A stretch of DNA of 64,000 nucleotides from Rhodanobacter sp. (GCA_004298015.1 SCSE01000047.1:62001-126000); one strand, 5' to 3'. Counted from the first letter of the stretch, positions 1-8,030 are shown. A program made the numbers and translations. The notes: a model not told the origin generated them from the letters alone.

Positions 1-176
1 CAGGCCATTTCCATTTCCCACTCGTATTCGGAGGCCAGAAACCAGCTGAACGTGTCGCCTTCCGCCTTGCCGCTGGCAATGGCGCGTGCGTGCTCCTGAA
101 ATGTCCGCAGGGTGGATGCGAACTTGTCCACAACCGGCTTCGCGCTCTCTTGGATAATCTCGGTCTTCGCCAACAT
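1..176 (-). CDS. Unidentified protein, truncated by the window edge
   Basis: The reading frame opens at an ATG (complement of 174-176) and runs off the left end, leaving about 58 residues. A purine-rich AGAGGG lies just upstream of this ATG; an in-frame ATG six codons earlier (start 194) has no such site, so the inner start is preferred. The visible N-terminus is hydrophilic and helical-looking (begins MLAKTEIIQESAKPVVDKF), with no signal peptide or membrane segment. I do not recognise the family. The overlapping plus-strand frames are GC-rich shadows. Confidence 0.5.
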   Translation of the reverse strand, partial: MLAKTEIIQESAKPVVDKFASTLRTFQEHARAIASGKAEGDTFSWFLASEYEWEMEMA

Positions 177-194
177 GTGCCTACCCTCTTGCAT

Positions 195-755
195 GAATCG
201 CCCGACAGCGCGGTGGAGCGGGTGGCCGGATGGTCGGCGGCACCCTTCGTGTGGTGGGCTGGATGCAAGAGGGATGCCACAGGCGGCCAAGACCCCGGCC
301 ATCGGTCCGGGCGATCGGGTGACGGGGGCGATCGGCGCCGTTCCGCCGGGTCGCCAAGCCTTGCCGGGCGGGCCTCGATGCTGTCTCTTTCTGCGTGCGA
401 CAACGTGCCGGGTCAGGGAGAAGGCGTCGGGAACGCGTTGTTTCAAGAGCCGCCCGCGGAGTCGCGGTCAGCACGAGGGCTGCCGCGGCGGGGCTGCGCA
501 TGGACAGCTTGCGTCACCTTGCGCCTGTGAAAGCCTCAGCCATCTGCTACGAGCGCCCCTGAGCCTTCATCCTGGCGGCGCTCTCGCGACGGAGGTCGAA
601 TGTTTCACCGGCTCTGATCGGCGGGGTCGCTGCCCAGCTGAATGCGGGGCCGGAAAGATTCACGCCGAACGCTGGCGCCGCAGGTATCGGTAGACAATAC
701 GGCGCGGACAGCCGCTTCCGGTGCCGTCTCCGGGTGGTGATTTTTTCTCAGCCTC
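195..755. other. Gene-free stretch with repeat fragments
   Basis: About 560 bases without a convincing gene. Frames are open on both strands but none has a ribosome site or a recognisable product. The only structure seen is a member of palindromic repeat family B (525-616) and a fragment of the same repeat's end (about 735-758), which runs into the stop codon of the neighbouring dioxygenase gene. Confidence 0.5.
525..616. repeat. Palindromic repeat family B, copy 1 (diverged)
   Basis: The copy carries the family-B pattern: outer arms ending in a TGTGAAA / TTTCACCGGCTCTGA pair and an inner GAGCGCC / GGCGGCGCTC pair. The same arrangement, better preserved, lies at 40647-40742 on the other strand; a short degenerate relative is at 36265-36325. 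The copies are dispersed and near genes, like REP/MITE elements. Confidence 0.5.
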
Positions 756-1493
756 TCAGTTGTCGGGCGTCACTGCCTTGAAAGTGGCCACCAGGACGTC
801 GCGGTGCGCCGGCCGGGCCGGGTCCAGTGCGGTGACTGGCGTAACGCCGTGGCAGACACGGGTGTCGACCACGAGTGCGGTATCCAGTGGTTGGGTCAGG
901 GTAAAGCTGCCGAGCAGGGCGCCGTCGAGCGCATGGATGGTCGTCGTGCCGCTCTCGATGTTTTCCCGCTCGACCATCAGCACCAGCACGTAGTCCACGC
1001 CATCACGGTGCACGCCCTCGGGCGTCGGCTCACCGGCTTCGCCGGCGCGGGCCTCGATGCGGAACTGGTGTACCTCGATTTGCCAGTCGCGCCTGCCCGG
1101 CGCCACCCCCTCGAATACCTTGCGCGCGAAATCCAGGATATGACGCAGGCTGGCGCCATCGGCGATGCTCGGCCGAATCGGCGCAAACCAGCGTTGAATA
1201 TCGCCTTGCAGCGGATTGTTCGCCAGCGTCTGGAAATGCGGGCGCTGCGGCATCCGCCGTATGCCCTGGCCCTCGCTGGCGCTGAAGATCCCGTGGCGGC
1301 GTCGTCGCTGGCGTCCGCTGGCGGCCGCAAGATAGGTGTCGGGTGTCAGATCGTTCCAACTGGCGGCAAAGGCGCTCCAGTCGCCCAGCGACTCTTCGGA
1401 CATCTCCGCGCGCAGCGATCTGGCCGGCACGAAGGCAAAGCCGTCGCGATGAAGCCGGGTTTGCAGCGAAGGCTTGGCGGGACGGTTCGTCAT
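756..1493 (-). CDS. 2OG-Fe(II) dioxygenase family protein
   Basis: A 245-residue protein resembling the 2OG-Fe dioxygenase family that includes amino-acid hydroxylases such as the isoleucine 4-hydroxylase group. An HRDG segment gives the HxD iron ligands (about residues 160-163), a later VCHGVTPV segment gives the distal histidine, and the arginine in HRDVLVATF fits the 2-oxoglutarate contact. There is no signal peptide, so it should be cytosolic. It lies 71 bases downstream of the cysteine-synthase-like gene on the same strand, suggesting co-transcription. Its TGA stop (756-758) is part of the end sequence of palindromic repeat family B. The substrate cannot be told from the sequence; a free amino acid or its beta-substituted derivative is an inference from the neighbour. 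Confidence 0.75.
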   Translation of the reverse strand: MTNRPAKPSLQTRLHRDGFAFVPARSLRAEMSEESLGDWSAFAASWNDLTPDTYLAAASGRQRRRRHGIFSASEGQGIRRMPQRPHFQTLANNPLQGDIQRWFAPIRPSIADGASLRHILDFARKVFEGVAPGRRDWQIEVHQFRIEARAGEAGEPTPEGVHRDGVDYVLVLMVERENIESGTTTIHALDGALLGSFTLTQPLDTALVVDTRVCHGVTPVTALDPARPAHRDVLVATFKAVTPDN

Positions 1494-1564
1494 CGGGCTA
1501 CGTTAGCAGGGCCGACACCGGGCGACGATGGCTGTGGCATGGCGCGACTGGGGCCGCGGCTGGC

Positions 1565-2581
1565 TCACGCCGGGAAGGCCCGTGCCAGCCATGCCGGCAC
1601 CGGAATTCCCTTGTCGCGGAGGAAAGCCGGATTGAACAGCTTGGCCTGATAGCGACTGCCAGCGTCGCACAGCACGGTGACGATGGTGTGGCCGGGTCCG
1701 AGCGCGCGGGCGAGCCGGATCGCACCGGCAACGTTGACCCCGCTGGAGCCGCCGACGCACCAGCCTTCGTCGTGCAACAGCTGGTGTGCCAGCGGCACCG
1801 ACTCGTCATCAGGAATCGTCCAGGCCAGATCGACCGGCGCGCCTTCGAAGTTGGCGGTGATCCGGCTTGACCCGATGCCTTCGCTGATCGAGTTGCCGCT
1901 GGCCAGCAGCTCGCCGCTGTTGACGAAGTGCGCCAGTGCGGATCCCGCGGGATCGGCCAGGGCGATCTTCACCCCTGGCTTGCGCGCCTTCAGGGCCCGC
2001 CCCACCCCGGCCAGGGTGCCGCCGGTACCGGCGGCACAGACGAAGCCGTCCACCGCGCCTCCGGTCTGCTCCCAGATCTCGACCCCGGTGGTGGCCTCGT
2101 GCCAGTCACGGTTGGCGGTGTTGTCGAATTGGTTGGCGAACCAGGCGCTGCCCGGATCGGCGGCATTCAGTGCCTCGGCATGGGCGCGGGCGTGGTGGGC
2201 ATAATGGTTCGGGTTCTTGTACGGCACCGCCGGGACCAGCCGCACTTCGGCGCCGGTCATCCGCAGTGCGTCGATTTTCTCCCGGCTCTGTGTCTCGGGC
2301 ATGAAGATCACCGTGCGATAGCCGCGGCTGGCGCCGATCAACGCCAGCCCGATGCCGGTGTTGCCGGCCGTGCCTTCGACAATGGTGCCGCCGGCACGCA
2401 TCAGGCCGCGTTGCTCGGCATCCAGCAGCAGGCCGAGCGCAGTGCGGTCCTTGATCGAACCGCCGGGGTTGAGCAGTTCGGTCTTGGCCAGCACCTCGCA
2501 GCCGGTCAGTGCGGAGGCGCCGCGAAGTCGCAGTAGCGGGGTGTGGCCGATGGCCGCGGAAAGGTCTGGTTGGATGCTCAT
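1565..2581 (-). CDS. PLP-dependent cysteine synthase family protein
   Basis: A 338-residue fold-type II PLP enzyme. The SIKDRTA segment near residue 44 holds the Schiff-base lysine. EGTAGNTGIGLA stands where classical CysK has a TSGNTG substrate loop, and AAGTGGTLAG is the glycine-rich phosphate-binding loop. O-acetylserine sulfhydrylases replace an acyl-activated serine side chain with sulfide, but the altered loop leaves room for another nucleophile, so a beta-substituted amino acid synthase is possible. No regulatory CBS domain is present. It is transcribed away from the methionine operon and probably together with the dioxygenase gene downstream. The ribosome site (AGGCGA) is weak. The family assignment is firm, the exact reaction is not. 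Confidence 0.85.
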   Translation of the reverse strand: MSIQPDLSAAIGHTPLLRLRGASALTGCEVLAKTELLNPGGSIKDRTALGLLLDAEQRGLMRAGGTIVEGTAGNTGIGLALIGASRGYRTVIFMPETQSREKIDALRMTGAEVRLVPAVPYKNPNHYAHHARAHAEALNAADPGSAWFANQFDNTANRDWHEATTGVEIWEQTGGAVDGFVCAAGTGGTLAGVGRALKARKPGVKIALADPAGSALAHFVNSGELLASGNSISEGIGSSRITANFEGAPVDLAWTIPDDESVPLAHQLLHDEGWCVGGSSGVNVAGAIRLARALGPGHTIVTVLCDAGSRYQAKLFNPAFLRDKGIPVPAWLARAFPA

Positions 2582-2764
2582 GTTGGAATCGCCTGGTGGG
2601 ACAGCCTGGGGAGCGGTGGGTGCCCGGTGTCGGTGGGGAGGGGGAACGGAGATTTCGAAGTTGCGGCGACTCAGCCTGATCTCAAGGCCTTGGCACCAAT
2701 CCAGTATTCCGCCACCTTGCCGGTGTCTACTGGCGTGAATGCGACATTTCTAGGGTGAAAGCCT

Positions 2765-2788
2765 ATACGTTTAGATGTTTAGACGTCT
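2765..2788 (+). promoter_or_regulatory. Three tandem MetJ-like met boxes
   Basis: Three adjacent 8-base units, ATACGTTT, AGATGTTT and AGACGTCT, run without gaps up to the -35 element of the met operon. The third is identical to the E. coli met box consensus AGACGTCT; the others differ from it at a few positions. MetJ binds such tandem 8-mers cooperatively with SAM as corepressor. No metJ gene is visible in this window, so occupancy by MetJ is inference. Confidence 0.6.
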
Positions 2789-2789
2789 A

Positions 2790-2818
2790 TTGACAAGAAT
2801 GCCGGCTACGTCCAGTAT
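2790..2818 (+). promoter_or_regulatory. Promoter of the metX-metB-hom operon
   Basis: A perfect TTGACA -35 (2790-2795) is followed after 17 bases by a weak -10 CAGTAT (2813-2818). Predicted initiation around 2825 coincides with the first base of the riboswitch P1 stem at 2827, which supports the assignment. Confidence 0.6.
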
Positions 2819-2826
2819 CGACATCA

Positions 2827-2940
2827 CTCATCGAGACCGGCTGAGGGACAGGCCCTTTGAAGCCGGGGCAACCTGCGGAATATCTCCGCAACGGTGCCAA
2901 CTCCTGCGGCGGCGTCTGGTGACGCCAGCCGGTAGATGGG
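2827..2940 (+). promoter_or_regulatory. SAM-I riboswitch (S-box leader)
   Basis: All parts of the SAM-I aptamer can be read. P1 pairs CTCATC (2827-2832) with GATGGG (2935-2940). P2 pairs CCGGCT with AGCCGG around the conserved GAGGGA kink-turn and AGGCCCTTTGAA segments. GGCAACC follows, then P3 (TGCGGA/TCCGCA), then the GGTGCCAACTCC junction, and P4 (GGCGTC/GACGCC with a four-base loop). SAM binding lowers expression of methionine genes in this class. It lies directly upstream of metX and so should control metX-metB-hom. Confidence 0.92.
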
Positions 2941-2985
2941 CGTCATCCGGATCGTGGCAGGCCGCCTTTTCCGACGCATGACGAC

Positions 2986-3022
2986 CTCTCCGGTATCTCG
3001 CAGGGCGATGCCGAACGGAGAG
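2986..3022 (+). promoter_or_regulatory. Expression-platform hairpin masking the metX ribosome site
   Basis: CTCTCCG (2986-2992) is the exact complement of CGGAGAG (3016-3022), which contains the metX Shine-Dalgarno sequence. A 7-bp stem would hide the ribosome site. No T-run follows the aptamer, so control of translation initiation is more likely than transcription termination. The pairing is seen; the switch mechanism is inferred. Confidence 0.5.
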
Positions 3023-3028
3023 CGCCAC

Positions 3029-4060
3029 ATGACTTGCCTTGCTGAAAATCCTCATCTCGAAGCCACCGGCGAGTCCTCCCGGGGCTTCGCGCCGGTGCGT
3101 TTTGCAGCGGACGGTCTGACGGCGCAGCGCAGCAGCAGGCACCTTGCGATCACGCCGAAATACGGCCGTGGCCCGTGCGAGGTCGATGTGCGCTACCTCT
3201 GGTGTGGCGCGCCGGATGCTCCGACGCTGATCGTGCAGGGCGGTATCTCGGCCGATCGCGATGTGACCTCGCTGGATCCGGCCGGCAACCCTGGCTGGTG
3301 GCAGGCGCTGGTGGCTGACGGTGCGGCAATCGACCTGGCACGTTGGCGGGTGCTGGCGATCGACTGGGTGTCGCCGCAGGAACTGGGCGCGGATGCCGTG
3401 TCCAGCGAGGATCAGGCGGACGTACTGGCGGCCCTGCTGGGCGAGCTGGGTATCGGCAAGGTGCACGCCTTCGTCGGGGCCTCCTACGGTGCCATGGTGG
3501 CACTGGCCTTCGCGGCACGCTATCCCGATGCTGTCGATCGCCTGTTGCTGCTGGCTGGCGCGCATCGACCGCATCCAATGGCGACTGCCCAGCGCAGTGT
3601 CCAGCGTGGCATCGTCCGGCTCGGGCAGTCGACCGGCGAGGTGGACCAGGCGCTGGCGCTGGCGCGGCAGCTGGCGATGACGACCTACCGTGGCAGCGAC
3701 GAATTCGCGCGCCGTTTCTCCAGCGAGCCGGCATGGCGTGACGGCCGGTTCCACCTCCCGGTCGAGGATTACCTCGAAAACGCCGGTCGGCGTTTCGTCG
3801 AGCGCTTCGATGCCGAGCGTTTCCTCGGTTTGTCCGAGTCGATCGACCTCCACCAGGTGGCGCCGGAGCAGGTGCCGACCGCGACGACGCTGATCGGATT
3901 TCCCTCCGACCGACTGGTGCCGCTGGCCGATTTGTGCGAGTTGCAGCAACGCCTGCTCGGCCGCACCACCCTTGAGGTGGTCGAATCGCCCTATGGCCAT
4001 GACGCATTTTTGAAAGAACCCGAGCTGCTGGCGCCGCTGTTGCGCGAAGCCCTCGCGTAG
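3029..4060 (+). CDS. metX: MetX-family homoserine (or serine) O-acyltransferase
   Basis: Alpha/beta-hydrolase-fold acyltransferase of 343 residues that activates the hydroxyl of homoserine as first step of methionine synthesis. The nucleophile serine lies in FVGASYGAM, the aspartate in PSDRLVP and the histidine in PYGHDAF. Translation should start at 3029, where GGAGAG stands six bases upstream; a longer frame from 2936 would run through the riboswitch. MetX homologues use acetyl- or succinyl-CoA and some xanthomonad members act on serine, so donor and acceptor are open. The gene is the first of the met operon. Its TAG stop is the second to fourth base of a REP arm (GTAGGAGC), so the repeat abuts the coding end exactly. 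Confidence 0.85.
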   Translation: MTCLAENPHLEATGESSRGFAPVRFAADGLTAQRSSRHLAITPKYGRGPCEVDVRYLWCGAPDAPTLIVQGGISADRDVTSLDPAGNPGWWQALVADGAAIDLARWRVLAIDWVSPQELGADAVSSEDQADVLAALLGELGIGKVHAFVGASYGAMVALAFAARYPDAVDRLLLLAGAHRPHPMATAQRSVQRGIVRLGQSTGEVDQALALARQLAMTTYRGSDEFARRFSSEPAWRDGRFHLPVEDYLENAGRRFVERFDAERFLGLSESIDLHQVAPEQVPTATTLIGFPSDRLVPLADLCELQQRLLGRTTLEVVESPYGHDAFLKEPELLAPLLREALA

Positions 4061-4150
4061 GAGCACACCCTGTGCTTGTAGGAGCGCACCCTGTGCGCGA
4101 GCCCTTCGTAGCGTCGCGCAGGCGTATCGCGCACAGGGTGCGCTCCTACA
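4057..4150. repeat. REP-type palindrome between metX and metB
   Basis: A 24-base arm beginning TGTAGGAGCGCACC (4077-4100) is perfectly complementary to 4127-4150, with a 26-base loop. A partial third arm (4057-4075) precedes it and carries the metX stop codon. Identical arms recur at 5400-5478, 20247-20270 and 62154-62226. The hairpin may stabilise or segment the operon mRNA. Confidence 0.9.
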
Positions 4151-4183
4151 GAGAACATCACCATGTTTGACCTGGAGATTCAC

Positions 4184-5374
4184 ATGAGCAACCCGTCAGC
4201 CCCCTGTACCCGCGCCGTCCGTGCCGGCATCGAGAGCGACACCCAGCACGGTGCGGTGGTGCCGCCGCTGCATTTGTCGACCAATTACAGTTTCGAGGGC
4301 CTGGGTGCCAAGCGCGCCTACGACTACTCGCGCAGTGGCAACCCGACCCGCGACCTGCTCGGCGACGCGTTGGCCGAGCTGGAGGAAGGTGCGGGTGCGG
4401 TGGTGACCTCCAGCGGCATGTCGGCGGTAGCGCTGGCGCTGGAGCTGGTGCCGGCCGGTGCCAGGGTGCTCGCGGCACATGACTGCTACGGCGGTACCTG
4501 GCGCCTGCTCGATGCCTGGGCCAAGAAGGGGCGTTTCAGCGTCGAGTTCATCGACCTCACCGACAACGCCGCACTGACCGCGGGCCTGGCCGGCAAGCCA
4601 GCGCTGGTCTGGGTGGAAACACCTTCCAATCCGCTGCTGCGGATCACCGACATCCGCCACGTGGCCCAGGCGACGCACGCCGCTGGCGCGTTGCTGGTGG
4701 TCGACAACACGTTTCTGTCGCCGGCGCTGCAGCAACCGTTGCTGCTGGGCGCCGACGTAGTGGTGCACTCCACCACCAAGTACATCAACGGGCACAGCGA
4801 CGTGGTGGGTGGCGCGGTGGTGGCGCGTGAGGCGGCGGTATTCGACCAACTCAAGTGGTGGGCCAATTGCAACGGGGTCACCGGCGCACCGTTCGACAGC
4901 TACCTCACCCTGCGCGGCCTGCGCACGCTGTCGGTACGCCTGCGTCAGCATCAGGAGAACGCCACTCGCATCGCCGAACGTCTGGCCGGTCATGCGGCGG
5001 TTCGCAAGGTGTACTACCCCGGTCTGGCCGAGCATCCCGGGCATGCGTTGGCAGCGAGGCAGCAACAGGGTTTCGGCGCGATGCTCAGTTTCGAGCTGGA
5101 AGGCGAGCAGGCGCAAATCGCCGCCTTCGTCGACGGCCTGGCGTATTTCTCGCTGGCCGAATCACTGGGGGGCGTGGAGAGCCTGATCGCCCATCCGGCC
5201 TCGATGACGCATGCCTCGATGGCCGCTGAAGCGCGCCACCACGCCGGGATAGCCGACAGCCTGCTGAGGCTGTCGGTCGGGATCGAGGACGGCGACGACC
5301 TGCTGCGCGATCTCGATGCGGCGCTGGATCGCGCCACGACGGCGGGAAAATCCAAACGCCGGGTGATTGCATGA
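4184..5374 (+). CDS. metB: Cystathionine gamma-synthase family enzyme
   Basis: Fold-type I PLP enzyme of the trans-sulfuration family, 396 residues from the chosen start. YDYSRSGNPTR near the N-terminus, SSGMSAV in the cofactor site and the Schiff-base lysine in HSTTKYINGH are all present. In the pathway it joins O-acylhomoserine to cysteine, giving cystathionine. The start at 4184 has a GGAG six bases upstream, which favours it over an in-frame ATG at 4163. Its TGA stop overlaps the hom start in ATGA (5371-5374), so translational coupling is likely. An O-acylhomoserine sulfhydrylase role cannot be excluded from sequence alone. Confidence 0.88.
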   Translation: MSNPSAPCTRAVRAGIESDTQHGAVVPPLHLSTNYSFEGLGAKRAYDYSRSGNPTRDLLGDALAELEEGAGAVVTSSGMSAVALALELVPAGARVLAAHDCYGGTWRLLDAWAKKGRFSVEFIDLTDNAALTAGLAGKPALVWVETPSNPLLRITDIRHVAQATHAAGALLVVDNTFLSPALQQPLLLGADVVVHSTTKYINGHSDVVGGAVVAREAAVFDQLKWWANCNGVTGAPFDSYLTLRGLRTLSVRLRQHQENATRIAERLAGHAAVRKVYYPGLAEHPGHALAARQQQGFGAMLSFELEGEQAQIAAFVDGLAYFSLAESLGGVESLIAHPASMTHASMAAEARHHAGIADSLLRLSVGIEDGDDLLRDLDAALDRATTAGKSKRRVIA

Positions 5375-6510
5375 GTGCGGTGCTGGATGCGGAAACGGAT
5401 GTAGGAGCGCACCCTGGGCGCGAATGCTCTTTACCGACGCTCGAACAGAAGCATTCGCGCACAGGGTGCGCTCCTACATCCGCCATCGCCATCGTGCTGC
5501 TGGGCACGGGCGTGGTGGGCGGCGCATTCCTCAAGTTGCTCAACACCCCGGCAGCGTCCTCGCTGAAGCTGGTGGGTGCGGCCAACTCGCGGCGGCAGCA
5601 GACCGATGCGACCAGCCTGGCCAGTCGTGGCCTGCGTGAACAACTCGCTAGCCGGGGCGATGCGCGCGACAACGCCAGCCTGCTCGCTGCGCTGGACGCC
5701 AGCGGCGCCGCGGCGAAGGTGATCATCGATGCCACCGCGAATGCGTCGCTGGCGGCATGCCACGCGGAATGGCTGACCCTCGGCTACCACGTAGTCACCG
5801 CCAACAAGGCACTCGCCGGTGGCGACCTCAGTGGCTGGCGCGCGTTGCAGTCGGCTACTGCGCGGGGCAGCCAATACGGCGATGCCGCGACCGTCGGCGC
5901 CGGTCTGCCGGTGTTGTCCACATTGCGCCGGTTGCGTCGCTGCGGCGACAGCCTGCTTACCCTCGAAGGGGTATTTTCCGGCTCGTTGTCGTGGTTGTTC
6001 AACCAATATGATGGCAGCCAGCCGTTCTCCGCCCTGCTGCGCGAGGCGCGCAAGCAAGGCTATACCGAACCCGATCCACGCTCGGACCTGTCCGGCGAGG
6101 ACGTGGCGCGCAAGTTGCTGATCATCGCCCGTCACGCCGGCTTTTCGCTGGGCAGCGACGAGGTGCTGGTGGAAAGCCTGGTGCCTGAATCACTGCGCGG
6201 GTTGGACACCGAAGCCTTTCTGGCGCGCCTGGATGAACTTGATGCGCCGTTTGCCGCGCGCCACGCCGAGGCGGCCGCGCATGGTTGCGTGCTGCGCTTC
6301 CTTGCACGCCTCAACCAGCGCGGCCACGCCCGCGTGGGCCTGGTCGAAGTGCCGCCCACGCATCCAGCGGCCAGGCTCTACGGCACCGACAACCAGTTCG
6401 CCCTCACTACCACCCGCTACAACGCCCAGCCGCTGGTGATCCAGGGGCCGGGCGCGGGACCGGAAATCACCGCCCAGGCGTTACTCGGGGACGTGCTGGC
6501 ATTGCGCTGA
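5371..6510 (+). CDS. hom: Homoserine dehydrogenase with an in-frame repeat insertion
   Basis: NAD(P)-dependent reductase of aspartate semialdehyde to homoserine, supplying MetX. The Rossmann motif GTGVVGGAF lies near residue 45, followed by NKALAGG and the homoserine dehydrogenase catalytic region (GVFSGSLSWL, with YTEPDPRSDLSGEDVARK further on). There is no ACT domain and no aspartokinase half. The frame begins at the ATG overlapping the metB stop, but residues 10-36 are encoded by a complete REP palindrome (5400-5478) that happens to be open in this frame. A start after the repeat, for example a GTG near 5490, would delete the first beta-strand, so read-through of the repeat is the more economical reading. 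Family certain, N-terminus uncertain. Confidence 0.87.
   Translation: MSAVLDAETDVGAHPGRECSLPTLEQKHSRTGCAPTSAIAIVLLGTGVVGGAFLKLLNTPAASSLKLVGAANSRRQQTDATSLASRGLREQLASRGDARDNASLLAALDASGAAAKVIIDATANASLAACHAEWLTLGYHVVTANKALAGGDLSGWRALQSATARGSQYGDAATVGAGLPVLSTLRRLRRCGDSLLTLEGVFSGSLSWLFNQYDGSQPFSALLREARKQGYTEPDPRSDLSGEDVARKLLIIARHAGFSLGSDEVLVESLVPESLRGLDTEAFLARLDELDAPFAARHAEAAAHGCVLRFLARLNQRGHARVGLVEVPPTHPAARLYGTDNQFALTTTRYNAQPLVIQGPGAGPEITAQALLGDVLALR
5400..5478. repeat. REP-type palindrome inside the hom reading frame
   Basis: Arms of 28 bases (5400-5427 and 5451-5478) match at 27 positions and flank a 23-base loop. The sequence is the same family as 4057-4150. It lies within the N-terminal coding part of hom without breaking the frame. 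Confidence 0.9.
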
Positions 6511-6517
6511 CCTGGCG

Positions 6518-6547
6518 GGCCAGCAGGCTTCTTTCAGCCTGCTGGCC
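6518..6547 (+). terminator. Strong hairpin after hom
   Basis: A perfect 12-bp stem (GGCCAGCAGGCT with its complement, 6518-6529 and 6536-6547) with a six-base loop starts eight bases after the hom stop. No T-run follows, so it is either a poor intrinsic terminator or an mRNA-end stabiliser. Confidence 0.5.
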
Positions 6548-6703
6548 GCCGGCCGGACTTTGCTCGGCAGTCTGCGAATCCGGCTGTGCAGTCCACTATC
6601 TGCCGCTTCTTGACGCATGGAACCCCCATGGCCCGGCGAATCGCCAGAAATCTATCCTCGCACAGCCGGATGCTCGCCTCGAGTACCACATTCCGATAGG
6701 TTG

Positions 6704-7156
6704 CTACTGCGCGACCGTGGCTTCGGCGATGCCGGCCAGCGCTTTCTGAAGACCCTTGACGACAGGGCAGTGCGGCACACCGTGCCGTCGGGCGATGTAG
6801 GCCGGGTCGTTGTAGCCGATCCAAACTTGCGAAGCGGCGTCCTCCCAGACCAGCGCCTTCAGCGGCAGATCGATGCCCACGGTCTGCGCGCATTGCATGA
6901 ACGGCGTGCCACCGCGGGGGTTGCCGAAGATCAGCAGCGCGGTGGGACGCAGGGTTTCCCCGATTTTCGCCGCGCCAGCGGCGTGGTCGATGCGGGCGAA
7001 GACATGGAGGCCACGCTGCTTGACGACGTGTTCGAGTCGATGCATGGTTTTCTTCGGCCCGTAAGGGCTCTTGATCTGGACAAGGCCGTCGGTTGCGCTG
7101 GCAGCCGAGGCGAAGGCGATGAGGCCGATCAAGGCGAGGCTGAAAAGAATTTTCAT
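6704..7156 (-). CDS. Exported DUF302-domain protein
   Basis: A 150-residue protein with a typical signal peptide (residues 1-21, ending FASAASA) and a DUF302 domain recognisable by IDHAAGAAKIGETLRPT followed by LLIFGNPRGGTPFM and the IDLPLKALVWED segment. The family is widespread in the periplasm or cytosol and of unknown function. GGAG lies seven bases before the chosen ATG; a frame four codons longer has no such site. It is followed by the hydrolase gene's region on its upstream side, also on the minus strand. Confidence 0.8.
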   Translation of the reverse strand: MKILFSLALIGLIAFASAASATDGLVQIKSPYGPKKTMHRLEHVVKQRGLHVFARIDHAAGAAKIGETLRPTALLIFGNPRGGTPFMQCAQTVGIDLPLKALVWEDAASQVWIGYNDPAYIARRHGVPHCPVVKGLQKALAGIAEATVAQ

Positions 7157-7208
7157 GCGGTGCTCCATGTCGGGAGGCAGTGGATGAAACGTCAGGACCT
7201 TCCCGGCG

Positions 7209-8030
7209 TCAATGCGTCATGCTGGCTTGCGGGCCTGCCATTTCAACGAGGAAGTTCGCCGCCAGTTGCGCGACAGATGCGATATTGCGTTTGCGCGTCC
7301 GCTCGGCCGCCTCACCGACAAGACCAGGGTCTCCGTAGCTGTGGTCGCCTCCGACAATCGCGACGCGCGCGGGGGCGCCTGAATTTTCGGCAAGGCGATA
7401 GAGCGCCCGGGGCGCGCAAAGTGGATCCTGGTCACCGGAAATGAACAGCAGCGGTCGGGTCTCGCTCGCCGCGCCGGGGTAGTTTTTATCGGCGACGTAG
7501 GTCGGTGCGGTCCGTCCCGATTGCCGGCGGCTGCAGACCGCGGTGAGAAACAGGCCGGCCTTGAGCGACTTGTCGCCGGCAAGCGCCCGCCACGCGACCA
7601 TCGAGCCCAGCGACTTGCCGCCCACAAAAAGCCTGTCGCGATCCACTCGCGGCGCTGCCTTGGCGGCGGCGAGCACGGCATGCATATCCTGCAGTTCGTC
7701 GACCAGGTCCGCCGAGGACGTGCCGGCCCCGGGGCCGGTGGCCGAGCCTGCCCAATTGAACCGGTAGACCGCAATGCCCTGGGCGACAAGCTGCCTGGCC
7801 GTCTGCTCAAGGATCGGCAGCGTCATCGGGTACGCCTGGCCCGGGGCAAGCACGAGGGTCGGGAACGGTCCCGGGCCAGCAGGAAAATCGGCCAGGACCT
7901 CGACCTTCTCGCCCCGGGCCGAGGTGACAGCGAGCTTTTCAGCAAACGCGTTGACTGAAACGGCGCAGGCAAGCGTCATCAAGGCTCGAAGCGTGAGATT
8001 TCGCATGACGGCAGGCCTGAATAGTGACAT
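7209..8030 (-). CDS. Exported alpha/beta-hydrolase
   Basis: A 273-residue protein with an N-terminal hydrophobic signal (about residues 9-30). The nucleophile elbow is GGKSLGSM, the acid is in ISGDQDPL and the histidine in VGGDHSYG, so the triad is complete. The pattern resembles dienelactone-hydrolase-like and KANL3/Tex30-type hydrolases. The substrate is unknown. An inner ATG (start 8006) would give a cleaner signal peptide; neither start has a good ribosome site. It stands 53 bases upstream of the DUF302 gene on the same strand and may be co-transcribed with it. Confidence 0.75.
   Translation of the reverse strand: MSLFRPAVMRNLTLRALMTLACAVSVNAFAEKLAVTSARGEKVEVLADFPAGPGPFPTLVLAPGQAYPMTLPILEQTARQLVAQGIAVYRFNWAGSATGPGAGTSSADLVDELQDMHAVLAAAKAAPRVDRDRLFVGGKSLGSMVAWRALAGDKSLKAGLFLTAVCSRRQSGRTAPTYVADKNYPGAASETRPLLFISGDQDPLCAPRALYRLAENSGAPARVAIVGGDHSYGDPGLVGEAAERTRKRNIASVAQLAANFLVEMAGPQASMTH

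Noticed and set aside
112-693. Plus-strand frames of 146 and 193 codons in the first 700 bases
   Set aside because: No ribosome site or recognisable product; they cross repeat family B and overlap the better-supported minus-strand start at 176.
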